Below, piece by piece: positions 35,670 to 43,982 of a DNA stretch of 64,000 nucleotides (the stretch's first letter is position 1; every line of letters starts with the position of its first letter). The stretch comes from Selenomonas sp963528755 (GTDB taxonomy: Bacteria > Bacillota > Negativicutes > Selenomonadales > Selenomonadaceae): assembly GCF_963528755.1 (NCBI RefSeq), contig NZ_CAURXA010000006.1:124001-188000 (forward strand), in the 5' to 3' direction. The notes below the pieces were generated by a model, which ran no database searches, was not told the origin of the DNA, and was given only the letters and a program-made list of their open reading frames with translations. A program made the translations under genes and the position numbers.

Positions 35670-36953
35670 ATGAACAAGAAGATTTCGGCTATGGCTCTCA
35701 CTGCAGCAATCGTCTGCACGTCGGCCTCTGCCTTTGCGGCGGCGAATCCCTTCGCCGATGTGCCGAGGGATCATTGGGCCTACGATGCTGTGGCTGAACT
35801 TGCTGACGAAGGCGTCATCGAGGGCTATGGTGACGGCACATATCGCGGAGAGAACGAGATTACGCGCTATGAGATGGCGCAGATGGTCGCCAAGGCAATG
35901 GCGAAGGAAGATCAGGTCAATGCACAGCAGAAGGCTTTGATCGACCGCCTCGCGGCTGAGTTCTCCGCAGAGCTCAGCAACCTCGGCGTGCGCGTCGCCA
36001 ACCTTGAAGACCGCATCGACAACGTGAAGTGGGGCGGCGAGATGCGCTACACGGCCAGCAAGAGGATATTCCATGATGGACCGGATTCTTCCATGAATCG
36101 TCTCGAACTCCGCTTGAAGCCTGTCGCCACGATCAACGATCACTGGCTCGTGCGCGCTCGTATCGACGGTCGTGCTGATATGAAAAACGATACGACGAAG
36201 CCTTTGGAACTCAAGCAGGCGAATGTCGAAGGGCACTACGGCGCGTGGACAATTGAAGCAGGCATGTTTCCTGTATGGACGGAGCAGGGCGTCATCTTGG
36301 ATGATAATATCTCTGGCGGCCAGGTCACCTATGCGGGTGACAAGGTCACGGCGGTTCTGACGGGCGGTCGCATCGGTAAGGACAGGTTTGTCCCTCGTTA
36401 TACGGATACAGGAGCGTTCTCTTATCCCGTCAATACGACCGGCAGTTTTGGCAAGGCGGCGCTTACTTTCCGTCCGAGCAGCAAATTCGACATCACGGGC
36501 GAGTACGTCCATATTGGAGGACTTGATACCGAGACCTATGCCCCTGAAACGAAAAGATACGGCAGCGATGCGCTCGGCATCTGGGGCGTTGGAGCGAGCT
36601 ACAAGTTTGACAAGAATGTCAAGCTCAGCGGCTACTATGGCGAGAACACGAAGGGCGACCTTGAGAAGAAGTTCAACCGCAACTACAATGCCGAGCTTAG
36701 GTACAAAGGTGCTTCGAAGTCTGACCACGGCTCTTTTGGTCTTTACGCCGCCTACCGTCATCTCGGCAATATGAGCGTCGTCGGACCGACCTTCTATGGT
36801 GCAGAACCGAGTTGGAAAGGCTGGGAAGTCGGCGGCGAGTACACGTTCGCCAAGAACATCGTTGGCTACGTCGCTTACTTTGACGGCGAGAATATCGTGG
36901 ACAATGGACGAGATGTAAAGAAACTCTGGTCTCGCATCCGCTACTTCTTCTGA
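35670..36953 (+). CDS. Outer-membrane porin with N-terminal SLH domain (Omp-alpha/OmpM type)
   Basis: 427 residues. A signal peptide (cleavage near AFA at 23) is followed by one SLH domain (about 26-76: NPFADVPRDHWAYDAV, GYGDGTYRGENEITRYEMAQM). A coiled-coil stretch follows (about 78-115), then a beta-barrel rich in alternating aromatic strands ending in RIRYFF, with the terminal Phe expected for outer-membrane insertion. In Negativicutes these porins tether the outer membrane to polyamine-modified peptidoglycan through the SLH domain and form pores. AGGAGG precedes ATG 35670. A strong terminator follows, so it is monocistronic. Confidence 0.95.
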   Translation: MNKKISAMALTAAIVCTSASAFAAANPFADVPRDHWAYDAVAELADEGVIEGYGDGTYRGENEITRYEMAQMVAKAMAKEDQVNAQQKALIDRLAAEFSAELSNLGVRVANLEDRIDNVKWGGEMRYTASKRIFHDGPDSSMNRLELRLKPVATINDHWLVRARIDGRADMKNDTTKPLELKQANVEGHYGAWTIEAGMFPVWTEQGVILDDNISGGQVTYAGDKVTAVLTGGRIGKDRFVPRYTDTGAFSYPVNTTGSFGKAALTFRPSSKFDITGEYVHIGGLDTETYAPETKRYGSDALGIWGVGASYKFDKNVKLSGYYGENTKGDLEKKFNRNYNAELRYKGASKSDHGSFGLYAAYRHLGNMSVVGPTFYGAEPSWKGWEVGGEYTFAKNIVGYVAYFDGENIVDNGRDVKKLWSRIRYFF

Positions 36954-36973
36954 TTCCCATATTGCACAAACAA

Positions 36974-37012
36974 AAATTCGAGAGGCGATTTTCATCGCCT
37001 CTCGAATTTTTT
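36974..37012 (+). terminator. Strong intrinsic terminator after the porin gene
   Basis: A perfect 16-base-pair stem (36974-36989 with 36994-37009) with a four-base TTTC loop, A-tract before and T-tract after, so it can work in both directions. Confidence 0.95.
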
Positions 37013-37031
37013 ATACGTTTGGAGGAATTAC

Positions 37032-37060
37032 TTGCAGCATATAAGAATCAATGCTATAAT
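37032..37060 (+). promoter_or_regulatory. Promoter of the histidine operon
   Basis: TTGCAG (37032-37037), 17 bases, TATAAT (37055-37060). Confidence 0.8.
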
Positions 37061-37073
37061 AAAATAGTATTTT
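37051..37073 (+). promoter_or_regulatory. Candidate operator for the TrpR-like regulator
   Basis: ATGCTAT-N6-ATAGTAT (37051-37070) is an inverted repeat with one mismatch, overlapping the -10 box. A second overlapping dyad, AAAATA-G-TATTTT, is at 37061-37073. The position suits repression by the product of the first gene. Confidence 0.4.
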
Positions 37074-37120
37074 CGCAAAGTAAAGAACTAAAGAGCTCAT
37101 TGCTTCGATAAAAGGACGGG

Positions 37121-37465
37121 ATGGACATGATCAATGAAAAGCTGCGCAGCGAGTTGAGCGATCAGCTTATGGCGGCAGTCTTGCTCCTGCGCAATACAGA
37201 GGAAAGCTATGCTTTTTTCGAGGACATCTGCACGGTCGCTGAGCTCAAGGCGATGGCGCAGCGGCTCGAAGTGGCGTCCATGCTGCGGCGGGGGAATACG
37301 TACGATGCGATTGTGGAGCGCACGGGAGCCAGTACGGCAACGATCAGCCGCGTCAAGCGATGCCTGAATTACGGTGCCGACGGCTACGAACTTGTGCTGG
37401 AGAGAATGCGGCAGAAAAAGGAAGAAAAAAACAGGCAAGAGGTGGATGAAAATGTCCGAAAATGA
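37121..37465 (+). CDS. YerC/YecD-family TrpR-like regulator (HisR candidate)
   Basis: 114 residues, all-helical, with the Trp-repressor superfamily helix-turn-helix at about 60-85 (YDAIVERTGASTATISRVKR). The protein family is known as YerC/YecD; TrpR-like proteins next to his genes in Firmicutes are thought to repress histidine synthesis in response to histidine. It is the first gene behind a dyad-bearing promoter and overlaps hisZ, so autoregulated control of the whole operon is likely. Starts at 37121 or 37127 are both possible; AAAGGA precedes them. Confidence 0.85.
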   Translation: MDMINEKLRSELSDQLMAAVLLLRNTEESYAFFEDICTVAELKAMAQRLEVASMLRRGNTYDAIVERTGASTATISRVKRCLNYGADGYELVLERMRQKKEEKNRQEVDENVRK

Positions 37466-38636
37466 ATGGATTTTTGGGATTCCCTACGGAACGCGGGATC
37501 TCATGCCGCAGGAAGCGCAGGAAAAGCGCCATGTGGAAGCGGCGCTCATGGAGCTTTTTCGTCTCTGGGGATACGATGAGATCGCGACGCCTGCCATCGA
37601 GTACCTTGACACTTTGACGATGGGAAACGGGCGCTGCCTGGAACCGCAGATGTTCAAGCTGTTCGATCAGGACAACAGGACGCTGGCGCTGCGCCACGAG
37701 ATGACGACGCCCATCGCACGTCTTGTCGCGAGCCGCATGAGGGAGGAGCCTCTGCCGCTGAAACTTGCCTATATCAGCAACGTTTTCCGATCGGAGCAGG
37801 CGCAGGCGGGGCGGCAGTGCGAATTCAATCAAGGCGGCGTCGAGCTCATTGGCACGAGCGCCGTCGCGGCTGATGCCGAAGTCATCGCCTTGGCCATCGA
37901 AGGCATCCGCGCGGCGGGACTGCAGGATTTTCAAGTCTGCCTCGGGCAGGTCGACTTCATCAGCGGCATGATGCGCCAGATGCACTTCACCGAGACGCAG
38001 CAGGAGCGCGTCACACTTGCCCTAGAGCGGCACGATCTCGTAGAGCTTGCCGCAATCGTGGAGGAAACGGATCTTCCCGCTGCGGCAAAGGAGGGCATGA
38101 AGCGAATTCCCACGCTGCACGGAAAGAAGGACGTCCTGCACGAAGCCTACAGCATTGTATTGAACGAGCAGGGGCGAAGGGCGCTCGACAATCTGTCGGA
38201 GATTTATCGCCTGCTGCAGGAATACGGCGTCGCCGAATACGTCTCTTTCGATCTCGGTGTGATTCGCGACTTGAATTATTATACGGGGATGGTGTTCGAG
38301 GCGTATGCCCCGGGTATGGGCTATCCTATATGCGGCGGCGGACGCTACGACCAACTGCTTGCGGGCTTCGGCAATCCTTGCCCCGCCACAGGTTTCGCGC
38401 TGGGCATCGAGCGCCTGCTTCTTGCAAAGGAGCGTCAGAGTCAAGAGCGAATCCTGCCATCCAAAGACTGCTACATCGCCTATGCACACGACAAACTGCC
38501 CGAGGCGCTGCGAGAGGCAAGGAAACTGCGTGAGCAGGGGAAGACATGCGAAACGGCGTTTCAGGCGCAGGCAGAGCAGAAGGCCGATGAGTACAGAAAA
38601 TCCAAGGGCTATAAAGAGCTCATCTACATTTCATGA
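37452..38636 (+). CDS. hisZ: ATP phosphoribosyltransferase regulatory subunit
   Basis: 394 residues resembling class II histidyl-tRNA synthetase but without its anticodon-binding domain: IPYGTRDLMPQEA, LRHEMTTPIARL, ISNVFRSEQAQAGRQCEFNQGGVELIG and GGGRYDQLL. HisZ activates the short form of HisG and confers feedback inhibition by histidine. The short hisG lies downstream, which supports this. ATG 37452 (GAGG nine bases upstream) is preferred over 37446; the gene overlaps the regulator gene by 14 bases. Confidence 0.93.
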   Translation: MSENEWIFGIPYGTRDLMPQEAQEKRHVEAALMELFRLWGYDEIATPAIEYLDTLTMGNGRCLEPQMFKLFDQDNRTLALRHEMTTPIARLVASRMREEPLPLKLAYISNVFRSEQAQAGRQCEFNQGGVELIGTSAVAADAEVIALAIEGIRAAGLQDFQVCLGQVDFISGMMRQMHFTETQQERVTLALERHDLVELAAIVEETDLPAAAKEGMKRIPTLHGKKDVLHEAYSIVLNEQGRRALDNLSEIYRLLQEYGVAEYVSFDLGVIRDLNYYTGMVFEAYAPGMGYPICGGGRYDQLLAGFGNPCPATGFALGIERLLLAKERQSQERILPSKDCYIAYAHDKLPEALREARKLREQGKTCETAFQAQAEQKADEYRKSKGYKELIYIS

Positions 38637-39157
38637 AACAGAGGGTTCTGCAATTCCTCAATGCCCTCACAGCGCATCTGAATGAAAGCGATCATGCTTT
38701 TGTGCGCCGGTTTCTTGCCGAAGGGGAGCGTGCACTGTTCTATGCGATGGACGTCATCGATCAGCGTCATGCGCTTCATACGGCATATACGGCATTGGAA
38801 TTGGCACACAAAAAAAACGGCGTAGACGAAATTTTTCTCGTACGCATCGCTCTCCTGCACGATGTGGGGCGCGTGAAAGGCGACCTCGGCCTTTGGGGAA
38901 AGGTCGCCGTCGTTCTCTTGAACCGCTTTCTGCCGCGCTTTTCGCGCCGTCATGCGACTGTCTCGCGCGATGGCATCTTCGGTTTTTGGCGTCATGCGCT
39001 TTACGTCTATTATCATCATGCCGAAATCGGCAGTGAGAAATTGCGTCTCTTGGGATGCAGCAGGGAGGCGTCTGTCGTGCGTCTGCACCATGCTTCGCCC
39101 ACATCTGGAGACTCGATGGAACTGCAGTTGCTGCGGCAGGCGGACAGTCTGAATTAG
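38633..39157 (+). CDS. HD-domain metal-dependent phosphohydrolase of unknown substrate
   Basis: 174 residues with a full HD metal site: a His in the first helix region (RHALHTAYT), LLHDVGR (HD pair), YYHHAEIG and a late Asp in RQADSLN. The ATG overlaps the hisZ stop codon, so it is translationally coupled inside the his operon. HD proteins hydrolyse phosphate esters or nucleotides. The operon has no recognisable histidinol-phosphatase (no HAD, PHP or IMPase type), so this protein is a possible substitute; that is inference only. The stop codon lies in a short direct repeat that flanks the element at 39159. Confidence 0.8.
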   Translation: MKQRVLQFLNALTAHLNESDHAFVRRFLAEGERALFYAMDVIDQRHALHTAYTALELAHKKNGVDEIFLVRIALLHDVGRVKGDLGLWGKVAVVLLNRFLPRFSRRHATVSRDGIFGFWRHALYVYYHHAEIGSEKLRLLGCSREASVVRLHHASPTSGDSMELQLLRQADSLN

Positions 39158-39158
39158 T

Positions 39159-39225
39159 GAAAGCACTGATAAATTCAGCCGCCCATCTTCACACGTCCGG
39201 GCGACCTCGTTTTATCAGCGCTTCC
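39159..39225 (+). repeat. Small palindromic mobile-like element (MITE candidate) in the his operon
   Basis: About 67 bases with terminal inverted repeats: GAAAGCACTGATAAA on the left against the complement of TTTATCAGCGCTTCC on the right (13 of 15 match). It is flanked by direct repeats of TTAGT, or TTAGTGA if the end is set two bases later (39154-39160 and 39226-39232), which look like a target-site duplication. The transcript would fold into a long hairpin between the HD gene and hisG. A diverged relative lies at 61485. Confidence 0.65.
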
Positions 39226-39247
39226 TTAGTGATTCGAGGTGTAATTC

Positions 39248-39916
39248 ATGGATATAAACGGAAAGGACTACTTGACGATTGCTTTTCCGAAGGGCAAGCT
39301 TTTCGCTCTGTCCAAAGAGCTTTTTTCCCGCGTCGGCTATACGGCGGAGGGACTGGAAGAGAAATCGCGCAAGCTCATCATTTCCAACGAGGAAAAAAAG
39401 ATTCGCTTCATCGTCGCGAAGACGGCGGACGTGCCGACGTATGTCGAATACGGTGCGGCGGACATCGGCGTCATAGGCAAGGACGTCCTCGCGGAAGCGG
39501 AAAAGGACGTTTATGAAGTCCTCGATCTCGGCTTCGGCAAGTGCCATCTGATGATGGCGGTCGATAAAGCGCAGAAGAGAGCAAAGCTCGCCGACTATGC
39601 GCATACGCGCGTCGCCACGAAGTTTCCTCATATAGCTGAGCAGTTTTTTACAAAAAAAGGCATGCAGATGGAATACATCAAGCTCAATGGATCCATCGAG
39701 CTTGGCCCCTTGGTCGGGCTTTCCGAGAGCATCGTGGACATCGTGGAAACGGGCACGACGCTCAAGGAGAACAATCTTGAGGAAATCGCGCACATCATGG
39801 ATGCGACGGCGCGGCTCATCGTCAATCGCGTGAGCTACAAGCTGAAGTTTGAGCGGATCTACCGCCTGGTCGAAGATTTACGCAGTGCGTTGGAAAGCGG
39901 GGAAGCAAAATCATGA
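39248..39916 (+). CDS. hisG: ATP phosphoribosyltransferase catalytic subunit, short form
   Basis: 222 residues: only the two catalytic periplasmic-binding-protein-like domains, without the C-terminal ACT-like regulatory domain of long HisG. Motifs: LTIAFPKGKL, the ADIGVIGKDVL segment and the PRPP-binding loop ETGTTLKENNL. It catalyses the first step of histidine synthesis and needs HisZ as partner. GAGGTG precedes the ATG. It overlaps hisD by four bases. Confidence 0.95.
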   Translation: MDINGKDYLTIAFPKGKLFALSKELFSRVGYTAEGLEEKSRKLIISNEEKKIRFIVAKTADVPTYVEYGAADIGVIGKDVLAEAEKDVYEVLDLGFGKCHLMMAVDKAQKRAKLADYAHTRVATKFPHIAEQFFTKKGMQMEYIKLNGSIELGPLVGLSESIVDIVETGTTLKENNLEEIAHIMDATARLIVNRVSYKLKFERIYRLVEDLRSALESGEAKS

Positions 39917-41262
39917 AGATTGTATCGGCGAAAGAGCTCGGTAAAGATAAAATACGGAAGCTCTTGGTGAAGCCGCCCTTCGATGAGGTGCAGCTCAATC
40001 CAAAGATTCGCGAGGCGAACCGAAAGATCTTCGGCGCCGATCTCACAGCGGCGGAAGTCGCCGTGCGCATCGTCGAGGACGTGCGCCGTCATGGCGATGA
40101 AGCCGTTATCAAGTACACGAAGCTCATCGACGGCACGGATTTTTCCCCCGAAGATTTTCGAGTATCAGAAGAGGAGTTTGCCGAAGCGGAAAAAAATGCA
40201 GACCTGGCAATCGTCGCATCGCTACAAAGAGCCGCGCACAATGTGCGCAGCTACCACGAAGAACAAAAATCAAATTCATGGCTGACGTACCGCGAGAAAG
40301 GCTCGATTCTCGGACAGTCGCTGATTCCGCTCGACCGCGCGGGCATCTATGTGCCGGGCGGCACGGCGGCGTATCCGTCCTCCGTCTTGATGAACGCTGT
40401 TCCTGCTGCCGTCGCAGGCGTCGGCGAGATCATCATGATGGTGCCGCCGAAAAACGGCAAGATCAATCCCTATGTGCTTCTCGCGGCGAAGATTGCGGGC
40501 GTGTCCAAGATCTACAAGATCGGCGGCGCACAAGCGATCGCCGCCATGGCATACGGCACTGAAACGATTCCGCGCGTCGACAAGATCACGGGCCCCGGCA
40601 ACATCTTCGTCACGCTCGCGAAGAAAGCTGTTTACGGCCATTGTGACATCGACATGCTGGCTGGCCCGAGCGAGATCCTCATCGTCGCCGACGAGACGGC
40701 AGATCCCGCCTATACGGCAGCCGATATGCTGAGTCAGGCGGAGCATGACACTCTGGCGTCAAGCATCCTCATCACGACGAGCGCAAAGCTCGCGCATGAG
40801 GTCGAGGCTCTACTGGAGGAACAGCTGAAGGGGCTGCCGAGGGAAAATATCGCCAGAGCGTCCATCGAGAACAACGGACTCATCGTCATCGCCGATGACA
40901 TCATGGAAGCATTGGAATACGCGAACATTTCCGCGCCTGAGCACATGGAACTTCTGACGAAGCAGCCGTTCGAGCTTCTGCCCTATGTGCGCCATGCGGG
41001 AGCCGTTTTCCTCGGCGCATATTCGCCGGAACCCTTGGGCGATTACTTCGCGGGTCCCAACCATGTATTGCCGACGGGCGGCACGGCGAGGTTCTACTCC
41101 GTGCTCAACGTCGAGACCTTCATGAAGCGCACGAGCATCATTTCCTATACGAAGGACGCCCTGCATGATGTGGAGGCGGACATCATACGTCTGGCGGAGG
41201 CGGAGGGGCTGCATGCCCACGCCAATGCCGTGCGTCTGCGCAGCAAGGAGAGGAAGGACTGA
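39913..41262 (+). CDS. hisD: Histidinol dehydrogenase
   Basis: 449 residues with the family pattern YVPGGTAAYPSSVLM, GPGNIFVTLAKK, DMLAGPSEILIVAD and the zinc/catalytic region SAPEHMELL (Glu-His pair) and FAGPNHVLPTGGTAR. It oxidises histidinol to histidine in two NAD-dependent steps. About 20 residues at the N-terminus resemble the usual leader of Firmicute HisD. It overlaps hisG by four bases. Confidence 0.96.
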   Translation: MKIVSAKELGKDKIRKLLVKPPFDEVQLNPKIREANRKIFGADLTAAEVAVRIVEDVRRHGDEAVIKYTKLIDGTDFSPEDFRVSEEEFAEAEKNADLAIVASLQRAAHNVRSYHEEQKSNSWLTYREKGSILGQSLIPLDRAGIYVPGGTAAYPSSVLMNAVPAAVAGVGEIIMMVPPKNGKINPYVLLAAKIAGVSKIYKIGGAQAIAAMAYGTETIPRVDKITGPGNIFVTLAKKAVYGHCDIDMLAGPSEILIVADETADPAYTAADMLSQAEHDTLASSILITTSAKLAHEVEALLEEQLKGLPRENIARASIENNGLIVIADDIMEALEYANISAPEHMELLTKQPFELLPYVRHAGAVFLGAYSPEPLGDYFAGPNHVLPTGGTARFYSVLNVETFMKRTSIISYTKDALHDVEADIIRLAEAEGLHAHANAVRLRSKERKD

Positions 41263-41263
41263 C

Positions 41264-41848
41264 ATGCGCCAAGCCGAAGTCAAGAGAAAGACAAACGAAA
41301 CGGAAATCGCGCTTCGCATCGGCCTTGACGGCACAGGCAAGTGCTCCATCAATACGGGAATCGGCTTCTTCGACCACATGATGACCCTTTTCGCCGTGCA
41401 TGGACTTTTTGACCTGGAAATCCTTTGTCATGGCGATACCGAGGTGGACGGACATCATTCCGTCGAGGACATTGGCATCGCCTTGGGACAGGCATTTCGC
41501 GAGGCTCTGGGCGACAAGGCGGGCATTGCGCGCTATGGGTCGTTCTACTTGCCGATGGATGAAGCGCTCGCCTTCGTGACACTCGACATCAGCGGCAGGG
41601 CATACCTCGTCTACGATGGAGGCGAGATGACGCCAGTCGTTGGCAGCTACGATACGGAGCTGACGGAGGAATTTTTGCGTGCCTTTGCCTTCAATGCCGG
41701 CATCACGCTTCATGCCAAGGTGCTCTATGGCAGGAATACGCACCATAAGATCGAAGCGATCTTCAAGGCGCTCGCTCATGCGCTGCGCCTTGCCGTCGCC
41801 AAGGATCCGCGCGTCAAAGGCGTGCCGTCGAGCAAGGGTGTTTTATAG
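41264..41848 (+). CDS. hisB: Imidazoleglycerol-phosphate dehydratase, monofunctional
   Basis: 194 residues with the metal-binding repeats FFDHMM, DGHHSVEDIGIALG and the second-half NTHHKIEAIFKALA. It dehydrates IGP to imidazole-acetol phosphate. The HAD phosphatase half found in enterobacterial HisB is absent, so histidinol-phosphatase must be encoded separately. ATG 41264 lies one base after the hisD stop; longer in-frame starts would run into hisD. Confidence 0.96.
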   Translation: MRQAEVKRKTNETEIALRIGLDGTGKCSINTGIGFFDHMMTLFAVHGLFDLEILCHGDTEVDGHHSVEDIGIALGQAFREALGDKAGIARYGSFYLPMDEALAFVTLDISGRAYLVYDGGEMTPVVGSYDTELTEEFLRAFAFNAGITLHAKVLYGRNTHHKIEAIFKALAHALRLAVAKDPRVKGVPSSKGVL

Positions 41849-41858
41849 GAGGATTTGC

Positions 41859-42479
41859 ATGATTGCGGTCATTGATTACGGCGTAGGAAACCTCTTCAGC
41901 GTAGAAAAAGCGCTCCTCCATAGTGGTGCAGAAGTGGAGGTCACGCACGATGCAGAACGAATTGCGGCGGCGGAGAAGCTCGTCCTGCCGGGCGTGGGCG
42001 CATTCGGCGACTGCATGAAGCGTCTGGAAGCGACAGGGCTGATTCCTGTGATACGGCATGAGATAGAAGCGGGAAAGCCGCTTCTTGGCATCTGCGTTGG
42101 ACTGCAGATCCTTTTCGAGGGCAGCGACGAATCGCCAAATGCTGCAGGACTCGGCGTCTTTTCCGGCAGGGTGCGCCGTATCGAGGCGCCCGAGCTGAAG
42201 ATTCCGCACATGGGATGGAACTCCTTGGATTTTGCGAAACGTCATGAGGGGCGGTCGGGCATCGACCTCTTCCGCGGCATTTCTGCAGGTTCTTACGTCT
42301 ACTTCGTTCACAGCTATCATGCTGTGCCCGAAGAGCCGCAGATCATCACGGCGCAGGCGATGTACGGCGAATGCCTGACGGCGGCGGTAGCGAAGGACAA
42401 TGTTCAGGCTGTCCAGTTTCATCCCGAAAAATCGGGAGCGGTCGGCAGCGCGATCCTGAAGAATTTTGTGAATGCTTAG
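41859..42479 (+). CDS. hisH: Imidazole glycerol phosphate synthase, glutaminase subunit
   Basis: 206 residues, a class I glutamine amidotransferase: YGVGNLFSV, the nucleophile loop LLGICVGLQILFEGS and the His-Glu pair in VQFHPEKSG. It supplies ammonia to HisF. ATG 41859 follows an AGGAGG at 41849; upstream in-frame starts lie inside hisB and are rejected. Confidence 0.96.
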   Translation: MIAVIDYGVGNLFSVEKALLHSGAEVEVTHDAERIAAAEKLVLPGVGAFGDCMKRLEATGLIPVIRHEIEAGKPLLGICVGLQILFEGSDESPNAAGLGVFSGRVRRIEAPELKIPHMGWNSLDFAKRHEGRSGIDLFRGISAGSYVYFVHSYHAVPEEPQIITAQAMYGECLTAAVAKDNVQAVQFHPEKSGAVGSAILKNFVNA

Positions 42480-42490
42480 GGGGCGGGAGA

Positions 42491-43222
42491 ATGCTCATCA
42501 TTCCGGCGATTGATATAAGAGATGGAAAATGCGTGCGCTTGTTCAAGGGGGACTTTGCCCGGGAGACGGTTTTTTCGGATCATCCTGAGGAAATGGCGAT
42601 GAAGTGGCAGAGCGCCGGCGCACGCTTCCTGCACCTTGTCGACTTGGACGGCGCTCTGGCGAAGAAGCCGATGAATCTCGCTGCGGTAGAGCGCATCCTG
42701 GGGACTGTAGACATCCCTGTTGAACTTGGCGGCGGCATCCGTTCGCTCGAAAACATTGAAGAGGTGCTGGCTCTCGGTGTGAATCGCGTGATCCTCGGCT
42801 CCGTGGCGGTGCAGGATCCCGCACTCGTGAAAGAGGCATGCCAAAAGTACAAGGAACGCATCATCGTGGGCATTGACGCCAAGGACGGCATCGTTGCCGT
42901 CGACGGCTGGGGCGTTTCCGGCGAAGTGGAAGCGGGCGAGTTGGCAAAGCGCATGGTCAATGCAGGCGTTCGCACCATCATCTACACCGACATTTCCCGT
43001 GACGGAACATTGACGGGAGTGAACGCGGAGGCGACGGTCGCGCTCGCCAAGGAGAGCGGCGCGGCGGTCATCGCTTCGGGCGGTGTAAATTCTCTCGATG
43101 ACATCCGTCGTCTGAAGCGGTTGGAAGCTGATGGCGTCTGCGGCGTGATCGTCGGCAAATCCATCTATACGGGGGCGCTTGACTTGCAGGAAGCCATTGA
43201 AATCGCCGGACAGGAGGGGTAA
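42491..43222 (+). CDS. hisA: ProFAR isomerase (phosphoribosylformimino-AICAR-P isomerase)
   Basis: 243 residues, a half-barrel-repeat TIM barrel: IPAIDIRDGKCVRLFKGD with the first catalytic Asp, ELGGGIRSLE, GIDAKDG, YTDISRDGTLTG with the second catalytic Asp, and ASGGVNSLDDI. It performs the Amadori rearrangement in histidine synthesis. GGGCGGGAGA directly precedes ATG 42491. Confidence 0.96.
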   Translation: MLIIPAIDIRDGKCVRLFKGDFARETVFSDHPEEMAMKWQSAGARFLHLVDLDGALAKKPMNLAAVERILGTVDIPVELGGGIRSLENIEEVLALGVNRVILGSVAVQDPALVKEACQKYKERIIVGIDAKDGIVAVDGWGVSGEVEAGELAKRMVNAGVRTIIYTDISRDGTLTGVNAEATVALAKESGAAVIASGGVNSLDDIRRLKRLEADGVCGVIVGKSIYTGALDLQEAIEIAGQEG

Positions 43223-43223
43223 A

Positions 43224-43982
43224 ATGTATACGAAGCGCATCATTCCCTGCCTCGATGTCAGAAACGGGCGCGTCGTCAAGGGTACGAATTTCGTCGGTCT
43301 GCGCGATGCGGGAGATCCCGTCGAGCTGGCGGCACGCTATGACAAAGAAGGGGCGGACGAGCTGGTGTTCCTCGACATTACGGCGTCGCACGAGGAGCGC
43401 TCGACCATCGTCCAAGTGGCCAAGGCCTGCGCCTCTGAGATGTTCATCCCGTTCACCGTCGGCGGCGGCATACGCACACCCGAGGATATCCGCAGGCTGT
43501 TGAAGTCGGGTGCGGACAAGGTGTCCTTCAACACGGCCGCCGTGAAAGATCCTGAGGTTCTGCGCCTCGGCGCGGAGCGGTTTGGCAGGCAGTGCATCGT
43601 CCTCGCCATCGACGCGCGAAAGAGCGGGGAAAACGAGTGGGAGGTCTACATCAATGGCGGCAGGACGCCGACAGGCATGGACTGCCTTGCCTGGGCGAAG
43701 AAGGGCGTCGCCTTGGGCGCAGGAGAAATCCTATTGACGAGCATGGACGCTGACGGCACGAAAGATGGCTACGACATCGCGTTGACGCGCGCTGTTTCTG
43801 AAAGCGTCCCCGTGCCCGTTATCGCCTCGGGCGGTGCGGGGAAGCTCTCTCATTTTTATGATGTGCTGACGGAAGGGAAGGCGGATGCCGTCCTTGCCGC
43901 TTCGGTTTTCCACTATGGCGAATTTACCATAAGGGAAGTCAAGGATTATCTGAAGAATCGTGGAGTGGAGGTCAGATTATGA
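43224..43982 (+). CDS. hisF: Imidazole glycerol phosphate synthase, cyclase subunit
   Basis: 252 residues, a TIM barrel related to HisA: IPCLDVRNGRVVKGTNF (catalytic Asp), FTVGGGIRTPEDI, LTSMDADGTKDG (second Asp) and ASGGAGKLSHFYD. It uses ammonia from HisH to form IGP and AICAR. AGGAGGGG precedes ATG 43224; it overlaps hisI by four bases. Confidence 0.97.
   Translation: MYTKRIIPCLDVRNGRVVKGTNFVGLRDAGDPVELAARYDKEGADELVFLDITASHEERSTIVQVAKACASEMFIPFTVGGGIRTPEDIRRLLKSGADKVSFNTAAVKDPEVLRLGAERFGRQCIVLAIDARKSGENEWEVYINGGRTPTGMDCLAWAKKGVALGAGEILLTSMDADGTKDGYDIALTRAVSESVPVPVIASGGAGKLSHFYDVLTEGKADAVLAASVFHYGEFTIREVKDYLKNRGVEVRL

Noticed and set aside
37452..38636. Histidyl-tRNA synthetase
   Set aside because: The class II core is present but the anticodon-binding domain is missing, and the gene lies in a his operon with a short hisG; this is HisZ.
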